The notes under the pieces are model-generated. The model did no database searches, was not told the DNA's origin, and saw only the letters and a list, made by a program, of their open reading frames with translations. Both the position numbers and the translations under genes were made by a program. DNA of 64,000 nt, from NCBI RefSeq assembly GCF_014750685.1, contig NZ_JAAXGE010000007.1, forward strand, positions 248,001 through 312,000. The letters run 5' to 3'. Position 1 is the first letter of the stretch, and each line of letters begins with the position of its first letter. This DNA is from Bacteroides sp. GM023 (GTDB taxonomy: Bacteria > Bacteroidota > Bacteroidia > Bacteroidales > Bacteroidaceae). Below are positions 38,569 to 47,086 of this stretch, piece after piece.

Positions 38569-41364
38569 ATGATGAAATATTTACTTTTTAATGTACGCCT
38601 TTTCCCGGCTCTGCTTTTTTCTTTCTTGCTCGTTTGCTTTTACAGTTGCAAGGATGAGGAAATACTTCAAATAGTAGTAGGTCCCGAACCTCCAAAGTCG
38701 GAGAATACGATAGATGATATAAATTCCAACTTAAAGGCGCTGCAACGAATGGTTGTGGCGCAGGAAAAAGGGCTGGATGTGAGATCGTGTGTGACACTCT
38801 CTGCCTCTTCTTACAATGTGGAACTTTCAGACGGAAACAGTTTTACCGTACGTACTGAAATTACGCCTTTGGATAAAGGAGAAACCTCTGTTTACGCTCC
38901 AAAGCTTAGCGTGAAGAAGGATGGAGATACGTATTATTGGACTATCGATGATGATTGGTTGAGTATAAAAGATGCCAAAATTGCTGTTACATCAGAACTG
39001 TCCTCTATTCCTGTGGTAGGGATGGATGAAGATGGATATTGGACCGTGAAATGCAACGATGATGTAAAAACACTGAAACGCAGGGCGGAAGCCGGAACGG
39101 TGAAGAGTATTTTTAGCCAGGTGGATGTAAAAGGCAAGTCAGTGGCTTTCAGGTTTAGTGACGGCTCTTTGCCTCTTACGTTCACGATAGATGATAAGGA
39201 CAATCCTGATGAACCGGTAATGGGGGATTTGCGTCGTCTTATCTCTCCCGACAAGCCGGCATGGATTTTCCATATCGACACATGGAATCATGCTGACCCA
39301 CAGCGTATCATTGACATGATACCGGCAGACATCCGCCCATATGTAATCTTCAATATTTCACTTTCTGTTCTTCACGATGATGATACCGGCAAATGGGGAC
39401 TGGTAGAATATGGGTATGAAGTCGCAAAATCATGGCTTCGCACTTGTGCTGAGAATAATGTATGGGCTATGGTGCAGCCTTCGAGCGGCGGTTTCTCCCA
39501 TTTCCCGGATTTTGCGACATATGGTCAAATGGAAGGAAGTCTTTATGAAGAGTTCTATCGTGATTATCCCAACTTTCTGGGTTTTAACTATTGCGAGCAG
39601 TTCTGGGGATTTGACGACCAATTCTCGGTGTCATATCCTCAACGTTTAAAGCATTGGACTAATTTGATGAAGCTTAACGCTAAATATGGTGGCTATCTGA
39701 CCATCAGTTTCTGTGGTCCGCATTGGGGAGCATCCCTTACCCCTGTGGCTATGTTTAAGCGTGATGCGGAGTTTGCCGCTATCTGCCGGGAACATCCGGA
39801 AAATTTGATAGTATGTGAGAAATACACCTCTACTTATGGGTTCTTCGATATAGAGAGTGCTTGTTTGGGAGCTTGGCTTTCCGGATATGCGGGACAATAT
39901 GGGATGCGCTTTGATGAATGTGGTTGGAATGCAATATATTGGAATGGAGATGAGAAATTCCCGGTTGCCGCAGGTGCCATTCCTGCAATAGAGCATATCA
40001 TGTTCACCGGTCAGACAATCTTTGACGGTCCCGAGACTATCCCCGAACAGGTATGTAAAGAGGGTAGTGCCATAAGTGCCGGAGATGGATATACGAAGCG
40101 TAATTGGGAGTTTTACCCCCAGCTTTACAATATCAATATGGATATTTATCGTAAAGTTCTGGATGGTACAATCCGGATTATGAGCCGTCAGGAAGTGATA
40201 GATCGTACGAAATATGTAATTGTCAATGACATTACGCCTAACAATACAGCTTCTGACCCGGGGTATCTTGCTCCTAAAACATTGTATGATGGGCTCTATA
40301 AACTGGATGAGGACGGCACTAATTACGAACAGCGTCTCTATTTCAAGAAAACGGGCCGTTATCCTACTCTTCCTGTGGTTTATGGGTTTGCTGACGATAT
40401 TGCCAATTCATTCAAGTACAAAATTAATGCTTCGCAATATAATGGTACGTACGGTGATGTGAAACTTAAGCAGAGTATATTCAACCGTGATTTCCCTGAA
40501 GAATATACCGGAAACTTGTATGCAGGGCGTCATGAAAATGCGTGGGTGGCTTACAATGCATATTCAGAAGTGCGCAATGCCGCTATTCCATTCAAGTATA
40601 ATACGTGCGAGAAGATGGAACTTGCCTTTGCCAAATACTCGGTGGCTGCCATCAAGGAGTATTCCAACAAAGTGACTTTCTATCTTACTAACTACAATGA
40701 GAAGGGAGTCAAGCAGACGGATGTAATCAAGATTTATGGCAGTACAGGTAAGCCGCAGATGACTTATACAGACCGTGCTACTCCTGCTTCATGCAGTATA
40801 TCGGAAGATTGGACGAATGGTGTGTATACGATGACCGTTGTTCATAATGGTGCAGTTGATATAACAGTGAATTGTGTCGGTAACGCTACTGGTAGGGAAA
40901 CTCAATATACGAAAGCTACTATCAGTATTCCTGCCAGTCCGAATATTTATCATGGTGCCCGCCAATATGAGGCTGAGAACTTTGAATATAAGAATATCAG
41001 CCGTGTCATCACGAAAAAACCTTATAGTGAAACGGAAGGGATTCTGCCGGATTATACAGCCATGGGCTTTCTAAATTTCGGTTCCAGTGGGAATGCTGCG
41101 GTACGTGATGAAGTTTCTGTGACTGATGCTGGCAATTATTCACTTCGTATCCGTTATTGTGCAGCTGCGACCGTCAATACTGTTGACCTTTATGTCAATG
41201 GTGTAAAGGTAGCTACTCCGGAGTTTGCCCAGACGGGCGTTGGAAACTGGGAAACAACCTCTGCGGGTGTGTCCTTGAATGCCGGAAAGAATAAAGTGGA
41301 ATTGATTGCGAATGGTAGTAGTGCCTCTTGTGACCTCTACTTGGATAACATTGTAATAGAATAG
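38569..41364 (+). CDS. GH98 endo-xylanase-like surface lipoprotein
   Basis: A full-length 931-residue GH98. The signal peptide ends in a lipobox (FYSC, Cys27), then a short helical stretch (INSNLKALQRMV), an extra beta domain (about 70-225), the GH98 catalytic domain (about 235-560) and C-terminal CBM35/CBM6-like sandwich (about 790-931). Key blocks are FHIDTWNHADPQRI, NYCEQFWGF (Glu343), EKYTSTYGFFDIESAC and GQYGMRFDECGW. As a lipoprotein it probably cuts long xylan at the surface before import. It closely parallels the GH98 at the left edge of the window (duplicate in one locus). It ends at a hairpin ahead of the GH43 gene. Confidence 0.9.
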   Translation: MMKYLLFNVRLFPALLFSFLLVCFYSCKDEEILQIVVGPEPPKSENTIDDINSNLKALQRMVVAQEKGLDVRSCVTLSASSYNVELSDGNSFTVRTEITPLDKGETSVYAPKLSVKKDGDTYYWTIDDDWLSIKDAKIAVTSELSSIPVVGMDEDGYWTVKCNDDVKTLKRRAEAGTVKSIFSQVDVKGKSVAFRFSDGSLPLTFTIDDKDNPDEPVMGDLRRLISPDKPAWIFHIDTWNHADPQRIIDMIPADIRPYVIFNISLSVLHDDDTGKWGLVEYGYEVAKSWLRTCAENNVWAMVQPSSGGFSHFPDFATYGQMEGSLYEEFYRDYPNFLGFNYCEQFWGFDDQFSVSYPQRLKHWTNLMKLNAKYGGYLTISFCGPHWGASLTPVAMFKRDAEFAAICREHPENLIVCEKYTSTYGFFDIESACLGAWLSGYAGQYGMRFDECGWNAIYWNGDEKFPVAAGAIPAIEHIMFTGQTIFDGPETIPEQVCKEGSAISAGDGYTKRNWEFYPQLYNINMDIYRKVLDGTIRIMSRQEVIDRTKYVIVNDITPNNTASDPGYLAPKTLYDGLYKLDEDGTNYEQRLYFKKTGRYPTLPVVYGFADDIANSFKYKINASQYNGTYGDVKLKQSIFNRDFPEEYTGNLYAGRHENAWVAYNAYSEVRNAAIPFKYNTCEKMELAFAKYSVAAIKEYSNKVTFYLTNYNEKGVKQTDVIKIYGSTGKPQMTYTDRATPASCSISEDWTNGVYTMTVVHNGAVDITVNCVGNATGRETQYTKATISIPASPNIYHGARQYEAENFEYKNISRVITKKPYSETEGILPDYTAMGFLNFGSSGNAAVRDEVSVTDAGNYSLRIRYCAAATVNTVDLYVNGVKVATPEFAQTGVGNWETTSAGVSLNAGKNKVELIANGSSASCDLYLDNIVIE

Positions 41365-41379
41365 GTATGTACATGTAAG

Positions 41380-41421
41380 AATATAGTCTGCATAAACTTT
41401 TAAGAGAGTGCAGACTATATT
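41380..41421 (+). terminator. Hairpin between GH98 and GH43, possible attenuator
   Basis: A perfect 13-bp inverted repeat (41380-41392 with 41409-41421; core ATATAGTCTGCA) with a 16-base loop and almost no T-run. It may lower rather than stop transcription into the GH43-esterase-GH2 genes. The right arm also contains TATATTTG (41416-41423), a match to the -7 consensus, but no phased boxes lie upstream of it. Confidence 0.55.
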
Positions 41422-41480
41422 TGATTCATACGCCTGTTCATTGTCACAACGAGGAAGGACGTATATATAAATTTACTGAG

Positions 41481-43058
41481 ATGAATCGAACAATTATTTT
41501 ATTATTGATACTTTCTTTGTGCGGAGGTTGTAAAGTAACTTCTGTATCTTCAACTTTCACTAATCCGGTTGTCTACGCTGATGTTCCTGATATGGATGTA
41601 ATCAGAGTCGGAGATGATTTTTATATGATGAGTACCACTATGCATTTGATGCCGGGCGCTCCGGTCATGAAGTCGAAAGATTTGGTAAACTGGGAAATAA
41701 TCAGTTATGTTTTTGACCGCTTGACAGATACTTCCAATTATGACCTTATAAATGGTACCGTTTATGGGCGTGGGCAATGGGCTACATCGATTCGTTATCA
41801 CCAAGGGAAGTTCTATGTGTTGTTTTCTCCTAATGATAAGCCTTATCGTTCATATATTTATACGGCGACAGATCCTGCCGGAAAATGGGAACTACTAACA
41901 CGGACACAGCATTTTCATGATTCTTCTCTCTTTTTTGATGACGACGGACGGGTGTATGTTTTCTCGGGTACGGGTTCTCTGAAAGAGCTGAATGCCGATC
42001 TTTCGGGTGTAAAGCCGAATGGCGTGGATATGAAGATTTTTGAACGGGATGAAACCGAAACCGGACTACTGGAAGGAAGCCGGGTGGTGAAACATAATGG
42101 AAAATATTATTTGCTGATGATTTCGTGGCCGAAAGGTGAAAATCGCAGGCAGGTGTGTTATCGTGCCGATAAGATCACCGGACCATACGAAAAGAAGGTG
42201 ATATTGGAGGATAATTTTGCCGGATTCCCTTATGTGGGGCAAGGGTGTATTGTAGATGATACGAAAGGAAATTGGTACGGAATGATTTTTCAGGATCGCG
42301 GTGGCATAGGAAGGGTGGCCACACTGATGCCTTGCCGTTGGATTGACGGATGGCCGATATTGGGAGATGACAACGGTAAAGTGCCTTTACTGATGGAAAA
42401 GCCTGTGCAAGGGTATCCGGAGAAATCTCTTGTTGTAAGTGATGACTTCAGTGATTCAAAACTGAAATTAAACTGGCAGTGGAATCACAATCCGGTGAAC
42501 GAGGCTTGGTCGTTGACGGAACGTCCCGGTTTCCTGAGACTGAAAACAAGCCGGGTGGTTGATAATCTTTTTTTAGCTCCAAATACGATTAGCCAACGAA
42601 TGGAAGGACCGGAATGTAGCGGTGTGGTTGCACTGGATGTCGCTCATATGAAAGAAGGAGATGTGGCAGGCTTTAGTGCTTTTAACGGGGATGCGGCTCT
42701 TCTGTCGATCGTTATGAGAAATGGAAAGAAATATCTTGCGATGTCTGTAGACTCTGTCAATTTGGATAGCTCTAGCAAAGCCGTTCTCGGTGTGAGAAGT
42801 GAAGAAAAGGAACAACTGGAGCTTAACCAATCTGTCATTTACTTGCGGATTGACGGGGATTTTCGTTTGGACCATGATATAGCGGCTTGCTATTATAGCT
42901 TGGATAATAAGGATTGGAAGAGAATAGGGGACGACTTCAAGATGAGGTTTGATTATCGAAGGCTTTTTATGGGAACTAGATTTGCTATCTTTAATTATGC
43001 TACCAAGTCACTTGGAGGATATGTGGATATAGATTATTTTGATTATAAGAGGAACTGA
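41481..43058 (+). CDS. GH43 beta-xylosidase/arabinofuranosidase lipoprotein
   Basis: I place the start at 41481 because it opens a lipoprotein signal (MNRTIILLLILSLCGGC, lipobox LCGGC) and clears the hairpin. A longer frame from a TTG at 41421 would begin inside the hairpin. The 525-residue protein has a GH43 propeller (about 25-310) with Asp in VPDMDVIR, Asp in HDSSLFFDDDG and Glu in LEGSRV. It also has the C-terminal beta-sandwich found in GH43_12 xylosidases (about 330-525, FSDSKLKLNWQWNHNP). It resembles the first half of the GH43-GH51 fusion. It starts the last three-gene group of the operon, ahead of an esterase and GH2. Confidence 0.88.
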   Translation: MNRTIILLLILSLCGGCKVTSVSSTFTNPVVYADVPDMDVIRVGDDFYMMSTTMHLMPGAPVMKSKDLVNWEIISYVFDRLTDTSNYDLINGTVYGRGQWATSIRYHQGKFYVLFSPNDKPYRSYIYTATDPAGKWELLTRTQHFHDSSLFFDDDGRVYVFSGTGSLKELNADLSGVKPNGVDMKIFERDETETGLLEGSRVVKHNGKYYLLMISWPKGENRRQVCYRADKITGPYEKKVILEDNFAGFPYVGQGCIVDDTKGNWYGMIFQDRGGIGRVATLMPCRWIDGWPILGDDNGKVPLLMEKPVQGYPEKSLVVSDDFSDSKLKLNWQWNHNPVNEAWSLTERPGFLRLKTSRVVDNLFLAPNTISQRMEGPECSGVVALDVAHMKEGDVAGFSAFNGDAALLSIVMRNGKKYLAMSVDSVNLDSSSKAVLGVRSEEKEQLELNQSVIYLRIDGDFRLDHDIAACYYSLDNKDWKRIGDDFKMRFDYRRLFMGTRFAIFNYATKSLGGYVDIDYFDYKRN

Positions 43059-43116
43059 AGAGTTATTTCATATCTTTGTATGTGAGGAATGCTTTATATA
43101 AGAAAATGAAAAGATA

Positions 43117-44016
43117 ATGAAGATGAGAAAGTTAGGTGTATTGGTAGCCTTGTCTATTTATATCCTGTCATTGCAAGCACAGTCGAATTTTCAAAGTCGG
43201 GTAGTTACTGATACGGTTTATAGTGAAGTTTTAAAGACGAAGCGTGCGTATACGGTGTATCTGCCTAAAAGTTCTGAACATAATAAAGAAAAGAGCTATC
43301 CGGTTCTCTACCTCTTGCATGGTATGTGGGAAAAGAATGATGTGTGGGCGAATCGTGGATATGTAAAAGATGTAATGGATTGCCTTACTGAGAGTGGGGA
43401 AGCCTGTGAAATGATTATCGTCACTCCTGATGCCGGAGGTGGAGACCCGAATATCTATCAAAATGGATATTTTGATATGGCGGGATGGAAATATGAAACA
43501 TTCTTCTTCAAGGAGTTCTTGCCATTTATAGAGGAGCGTTATCGTGTCATTGGGGATAAGCAGCATCGTGCCATTGCAGGGCTTTCGATGGGAGGCGGAG
43601 GGGCTACCGGTTATGGCCAGCGTCATGCCGGGATGTTTTGTGCAGTTTATGCAATGAGTGCGTTGATGGATATACCGGAAGAAGGAGCGGCCCGTTTTGA
43701 TGATCCGAATGGAAAGTTGGCAGTATTAACCCGTTCGGTGATAGAGAAGAGTTGTGTGAAATATGTAATGTCATCCAATGAAGAACGCAAGGCAGAACTG
43801 CGTAGTGTCGCTTGGTTTGTTGACTGTGGTGACGATGATTTTCTGCTCGACCGGAATATAGAATTCTTTCGTGCGATGCGCGGAGCGAATATCCCTTGTC
43901 AGTTCCGTGTACGTGATGGCGGTCATACTTGGGAATACTGGCATTCGGCTCTTTACACTTGCTTGCCTTTTGTGAGCCGTATGTATCATGGCCTGTCTTT
44001 TACTCAAATAAAATAG
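43117..44016 (+). CDS. CE1-like secreted esterase (feruloyl or acetyl xylan esterase)
   Basis: A 299-residue alpha/beta hydrolase with a signal peptide (ending SLQAQ). The CE1/esterase-D layout is present: YLPKSSE, YLLHGM, IIVTPDAGGG, the nucleophile elbow GLSMGG with Ser157, an acidic residue in VDCGDDDFL (about 237-245) and His270 in GGHTWEYW. Such enzymes remove ferulate, acetate or other acyl groups from xylan. Which one cannot be told from sequence, but ester-linked ferulate on arabinose fits the arabinose-removing enzymes here. It lies between GH43 and GH2 with an 11-bp gap to the latter. Confidence 0.87.
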   Translation: MKMRKLGVLVALSIYILSLQAQSNFQSRVVTDTVYSEVLKTKRAYTVYLPKSSEHNKEKSYPVLYLLHGMWEKNDVWANRGYVKDVMDCLTESGEACEMIIVTPDAGGGDPNIYQNGYFDMAGWKYETFFFKEFLPFIEERYRVIGDKQHRAIAGLSMGGGGATGYGQRHAGMFCAVYAMSALMDIPEEGAARFDDPNGKLAVLTRSVIEKSCVKYVMSSNEERKAELRSVAWFVDCGDDDFLLDRNIEFFRAMRGANIPCQFRVRDGGHTWEYWHSALYTCLPFVSRMYHGLSFTQIK

Positions 44017-44026
44017 GTGTTGCTGT

Positions 44027-46657
44027 ATGATGAATATGATAAAGCGTGTATTATTGTTAGGTGTGTTAATCGGCTTGCTGCATTCAACCGCGTATTCTGT
44101 CGGGGATGTACGTTTGAAACAGAATATTAATCGTGAGTGGAAATTTGTATTGTCCGATGTCAAAGGTGCTGAGGCTACGGATTTCAACGACGAGGATTGG
44201 CAAAATATATCTCTGCCACATTCTTTCTCGATACCCTATTTTATGTGGAGTAAGGTTTATAACGGCTACGGTTGGTATCGCAAGGCGATTGACATCCCCA
44301 TTGAATGGAAGGATAAGAATGTGACACTGGAATTTGAAGGTTCCTTTATAGAAACTGAAGTATATATTAATGGAACTTATTTAGGTAAGCATATCGGTGG
44401 CTATACAGGATTCTTTTTTGATATAACCCGTTACCTCAATACAGGGAAGAATGTTATTGCCGTTCGGGTCAATAATCTTTGGAAACCGGATGTTGCCCCG
44501 CGTGCCGGTGACCATCAGTTTAGCGGAGGGATTTATCGGGATGTTTATTTGAACGTCACAGATAAGTTGCATGTTGATGTGTATGGAACTTTTGCCTATA
44601 CTACTGCTATTAGTAAAAAAGAAGCCTTGTGCGAGATGCAGACGGAGATAAAGAATAATTATCCGTCGGGTAAGAATTGTGTTGTACAAACGGAAATCAA
44701 ATCACCCGCGGGTAAGGTGGTATCAAAGAGGCAAACGAAAATCTCTGTGAAGGGGAATGAAGTAAAGCTTGTCAGGCAGGTACTTCCCGGGATAAGCAAA
44801 CCGCAGTTGTGGTCTCCTGAATCTCCTCAACAGTACAAGGCTGTGACAACAGTTGTGGCGGATGGAAAAGTGATGGATAAATATGAGACTACTTTTGGAC
44901 TTCGTTGGTTTGAGTGGACAGCAGACAATGGCTTTTTCTTGAATGGAGAACATTATTATCTGTTGGGCGCCAACGTGCATCAAGACCAGGCCGGATGGGG
45001 AGATGCTGTGACAAATGCGGCTATGCGTCGTGATGTACAAATGATAAAAGATGCCGGATTCAATTGTATACGGGGTTCTCATTATCCGCATGATCCTGCT
45101 TTCGTCCAAGCTTGTGATGAGATTGGGCTTATATTCTTCTCTGAAAATGCTTTTTGGGGAACAGGTGGTGCGTTTGGTGACCGTTTTAGTTGGAATCATC
45201 CGACTTCCAGTTGCTACCCGGCAAATCCGGAATATCGTCCGAAATTTGATAAAAGTGTTTTGGCACAGTTGAAAGAGATGGTAAAGATTCATCGTAACCA
45301 TGCTTCTATTGCCGCATGGAGTATGTGCAACGAGCCGTTTTTTACTGATTGGGAGACTTTCAAAGACATGAAGTCCTTGTTGAATCAGGCTACCGACAGT
45401 GTGTCCGTTTGGGATCCTACGAGAAAAGTGGCAATCGGTGGGGCACAACGTGGCGAAATAGATCGGTTGGGGAAAAATGCTGTTGCTTTTTATAATGGTG
45501 ATGGTGCGTCGCGCACTGAATTTCAGAATCCGGGAGTACCTAACCTTGTGTCAGAGTATGGTAGTACGACTTCTCATCGTCCCGGGCGTTTCTTTGCCGG
45601 TTGGGGAGATGTGGTGAAAACACCCGGATATGCTGATCCCTGGAATCCTCCAACGTGGCGTAGCGGACAGATTATCTGGTGTGGATTCGACCATGGCACT
45701 ATTTTTGGAACAGGATTGGCTACCATGGGAATGATAGATTATTTTCGTTTGCCTAAACGCCAATATTATTGGTATGTAGAGGCGCTAAAGAAAGGGAATA
45801 GGAAGCCTCAGGAACCCGAATGGCCGGTTGAGGGCATACCTGCAAAACTGGAATTGAAGGCGAGCAATACTATCATATCATCGACAGATGGGACGGATGA
45901 CGCGCAATTGGTGGTCACTGTTTTGGATGCACAGAATAGGCATATTAGTAACAATATACCTATAGAATTGAGAATCCTTTCAGGCCCGGGTGAGTTTCCT
46001 ACGGGGCGGACGATACGTTTCATGCCTCCTTCTAAGGAAGAGGCTTCGGATATAGCGATTCGTGACGGACAGGCGGCTATTGCCTTTCGCTCTTACCATG
46101 GAGGAAAAACAGTTATTCAGGCGACGGCCGATGGCTTGAAACCGACTGTTATTGAAATTACTACTTTGGGTACTCCTAGGTGGAAAGAAGAAATCACAGT
46201 TCCTGTTGCCGAACGTCCTTATCACCGGTATGAAGGGAAAGTCGGTGGACAAGTCTCGGATACGGATCAAATGTTGCTGGCTACTTATCGTCCTACTTGG
46301 GTTAGTTCTTCTTTAGAGGGGACTAATAAGGCTTATGTAAATGATGGAGATGTGGCTACTGTATGGAAACCTGTTGCTTCAGACAGGGAAAAATGGTGGA
46401 AGTTGGCTTTGGAAGCTTCTTATTGCATTAGTAAAATTCAAGTGGAATTGCCTGAAACTGATGTTGTATATCAATATAAAATAGAGGTCTCTGTTGATGA
46501 CTTGCTTTGGAAGGAAGTCATATCGGATAGGGTGGGGGCTAAAGATTCCAAGAGCAGGACTTTCCAAGGTGATTTTGGATGTAATATCGCTTTTATTCGT
46601 ATCAGTTTTATTTCGGATGAGGCTGGACTGGCCGAAGTCCGGGTGGATGGAAAATGA
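44027..46657 (+). CDS. GH2 family glycosidase (beta-galactosidase-like)
   Basis: An 876-residue secreted GH2 enzyme. After the signal peptide come the sugar-binding domain (about 30-190, YNGYGWYRKAIDIP, VYINGTYLGKHIGGYTGF), an immunoglobulin-like domain, and the TIM barrel with acid/base Glu436 in MCNEPF and nucleophile Glu510 in VSEYGS. Further beta domains follow, and the C-terminal 140 residues resemble a discoidin (F5/8) sugar-binding domain (SSLEGTNKAYVNDGD, IRISFISDEAG). GH2 members are beta-galactosidases, beta-glucuronidases or others. Beta-galactose on the xylan side chains is a plausible target here, by inference. It is the last gene of the operon. Confidence 0.88.
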   Translation: MMNMIKRVLLLGVLIGLLHSTAYSVGDVRLKQNINREWKFVLSDVKGAEATDFNDEDWQNISLPHSFSIPYFMWSKVYNGYGWYRKAIDIPIEWKDKNVTLEFEGSFIETEVYINGTYLGKHIGGYTGFFFDITRYLNTGKNVIAVRVNNLWKPDVAPRAGDHQFSGGIYRDVYLNVTDKLHVDVYGTFAYTTAISKKEALCEMQTEIKNNYPSGKNCVVQTEIKSPAGKVVSKRQTKISVKGNEVKLVRQVLPGISKPQLWSPESPQQYKAVTTVVADGKVMDKYETTFGLRWFEWTADNGFFLNGEHYYLLGANVHQDQAGWGDAVTNAAMRRDVQMIKDAGFNCIRGSHYPHDPAFVQACDEIGLIFFSENAFWGTGGAFGDRFSWNHPTSSCYPANPEYRPKFDKSVLAQLKEMVKIHRNHASIAAWSMCNEPFFTDWETFKDMKSLLNQATDSVSVWDPTRKVAIGGAQRGEIDRLGKNAVAFYNGDGASRTEFQNPGVPNLVSEYGSTTSHRPGRFFAGWGDVVKTPGYADPWNPPTWRSGQIIWCGFDHGTIFGTGLATMGMIDYFRLPKRQYYWYVEALKKGNRKPQEPEWPVEGIPAKLELKASNTIISSTDGTDDAQLVVTVLDAQNRHISNNIPIELRILSGPGEFPTGRTIRFMPPSKEEASDIAIRDGQAAIAFRSYHGGKTVIQATADGLKPTVIEITTLGTPRWKEEITVPVAERPYHRYEGKVGGQVSDTDQMLLATYRPTWVSSSLEGTNKAYVNDGDVATVWKPVASDREKWWKLALEASYCISKIQVELPETDVVYQYKIEVSVDDLLWKEVISDRVGAKDSKSRTFQGDFGCNIAFIRISFISDEAGLAEVRVDGK

Positions 46658-46734
46658 AACATATTTATTTCATTCAAAACCGGTACAGAAAGAAGTAATC
46701 ATTAACTTGTTAGCTCTTTGTGGTTATCCTGTCG

Positions 46735-46778
46735 TTCATTAAAGGATAGCGTGTGTTTCATTAAGGGATAGCATATAA
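46735..46778. repeat. Two 22-bp tandem repeats
   Basis: TTCATTAAAGGATAGC (46735-46750) recurs with one change at 46757-46772, period 22 bp. A poorer third unit may run from 46779 to 46801, leading into the 23-bp array. It lies in the 429-bp gap between the converging GH2 and GH43 genes; no gene is visible in that gap. Confidence 0.8.
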
Positions 46779-46801
46779 ATCTCAGTTAGGTTGCATGTAC
46801 G

Positions 46802-46893
46802 AGATGAGCATCTTATGCGCTACCAGATGAGCATCTCGTACATCACCAGATGAGCATGTGGTACATGACGAGATGAGCATCTCGTATATGTAA
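46802..46893. repeat. Four 23-bp tandem palindromic repeats
   Basis: AGATGAGCAT starts at 46802, 46825, 46848 and 46871, exactly 23 bp apart. Most units continue CTCGTACAT. Each holds a near-perfect palindrome GAGATG-AG-CATCTC plus a partial GTACAT element. Units abut without unique spacers, so this is not a CRISPR array. Function unknown. Confidence 0.88.
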
Positions 46894-47031
46894 TCTTATA
46901 ATTATTGACGTGTCATCTCTATATATTCCAGTTGCTATGTCTTAATAATCTGCATATTGCATCTTAATATCTGGGTGCTGATATAAGAACATGTGAGCTC
47001 AAGTAATTCAAAACAATACAGTTTAGTTCAA

Positions 47032-47078
47032 AATGGTACAATAATGAGTTCGAAATAAGAACTCATCGTTGTACCATT
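47032..47078. terminator. Bidirectional terminator between GH2 and GH43
   Basis: A long hairpin: 10 bp (47032-47041 with 47069-47078, AATGGTACAA/TTGTACCATT), a 2x2 internal loop, then 8 bp (ATGAGTTC/GAACTCAT) and a 7-base loop. It separates the convergent GH2 and GH43 genes. Confidence 0.78.
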
Positions 47079-47086
47079 CAATAATA

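Noticed and set aside
46802..46893. Possible CRISPR array
   Set aside because: The 23-bp units are directly abutting and imperfect, without unique spacers of 30 bases or more, and no cas genes are nearby.
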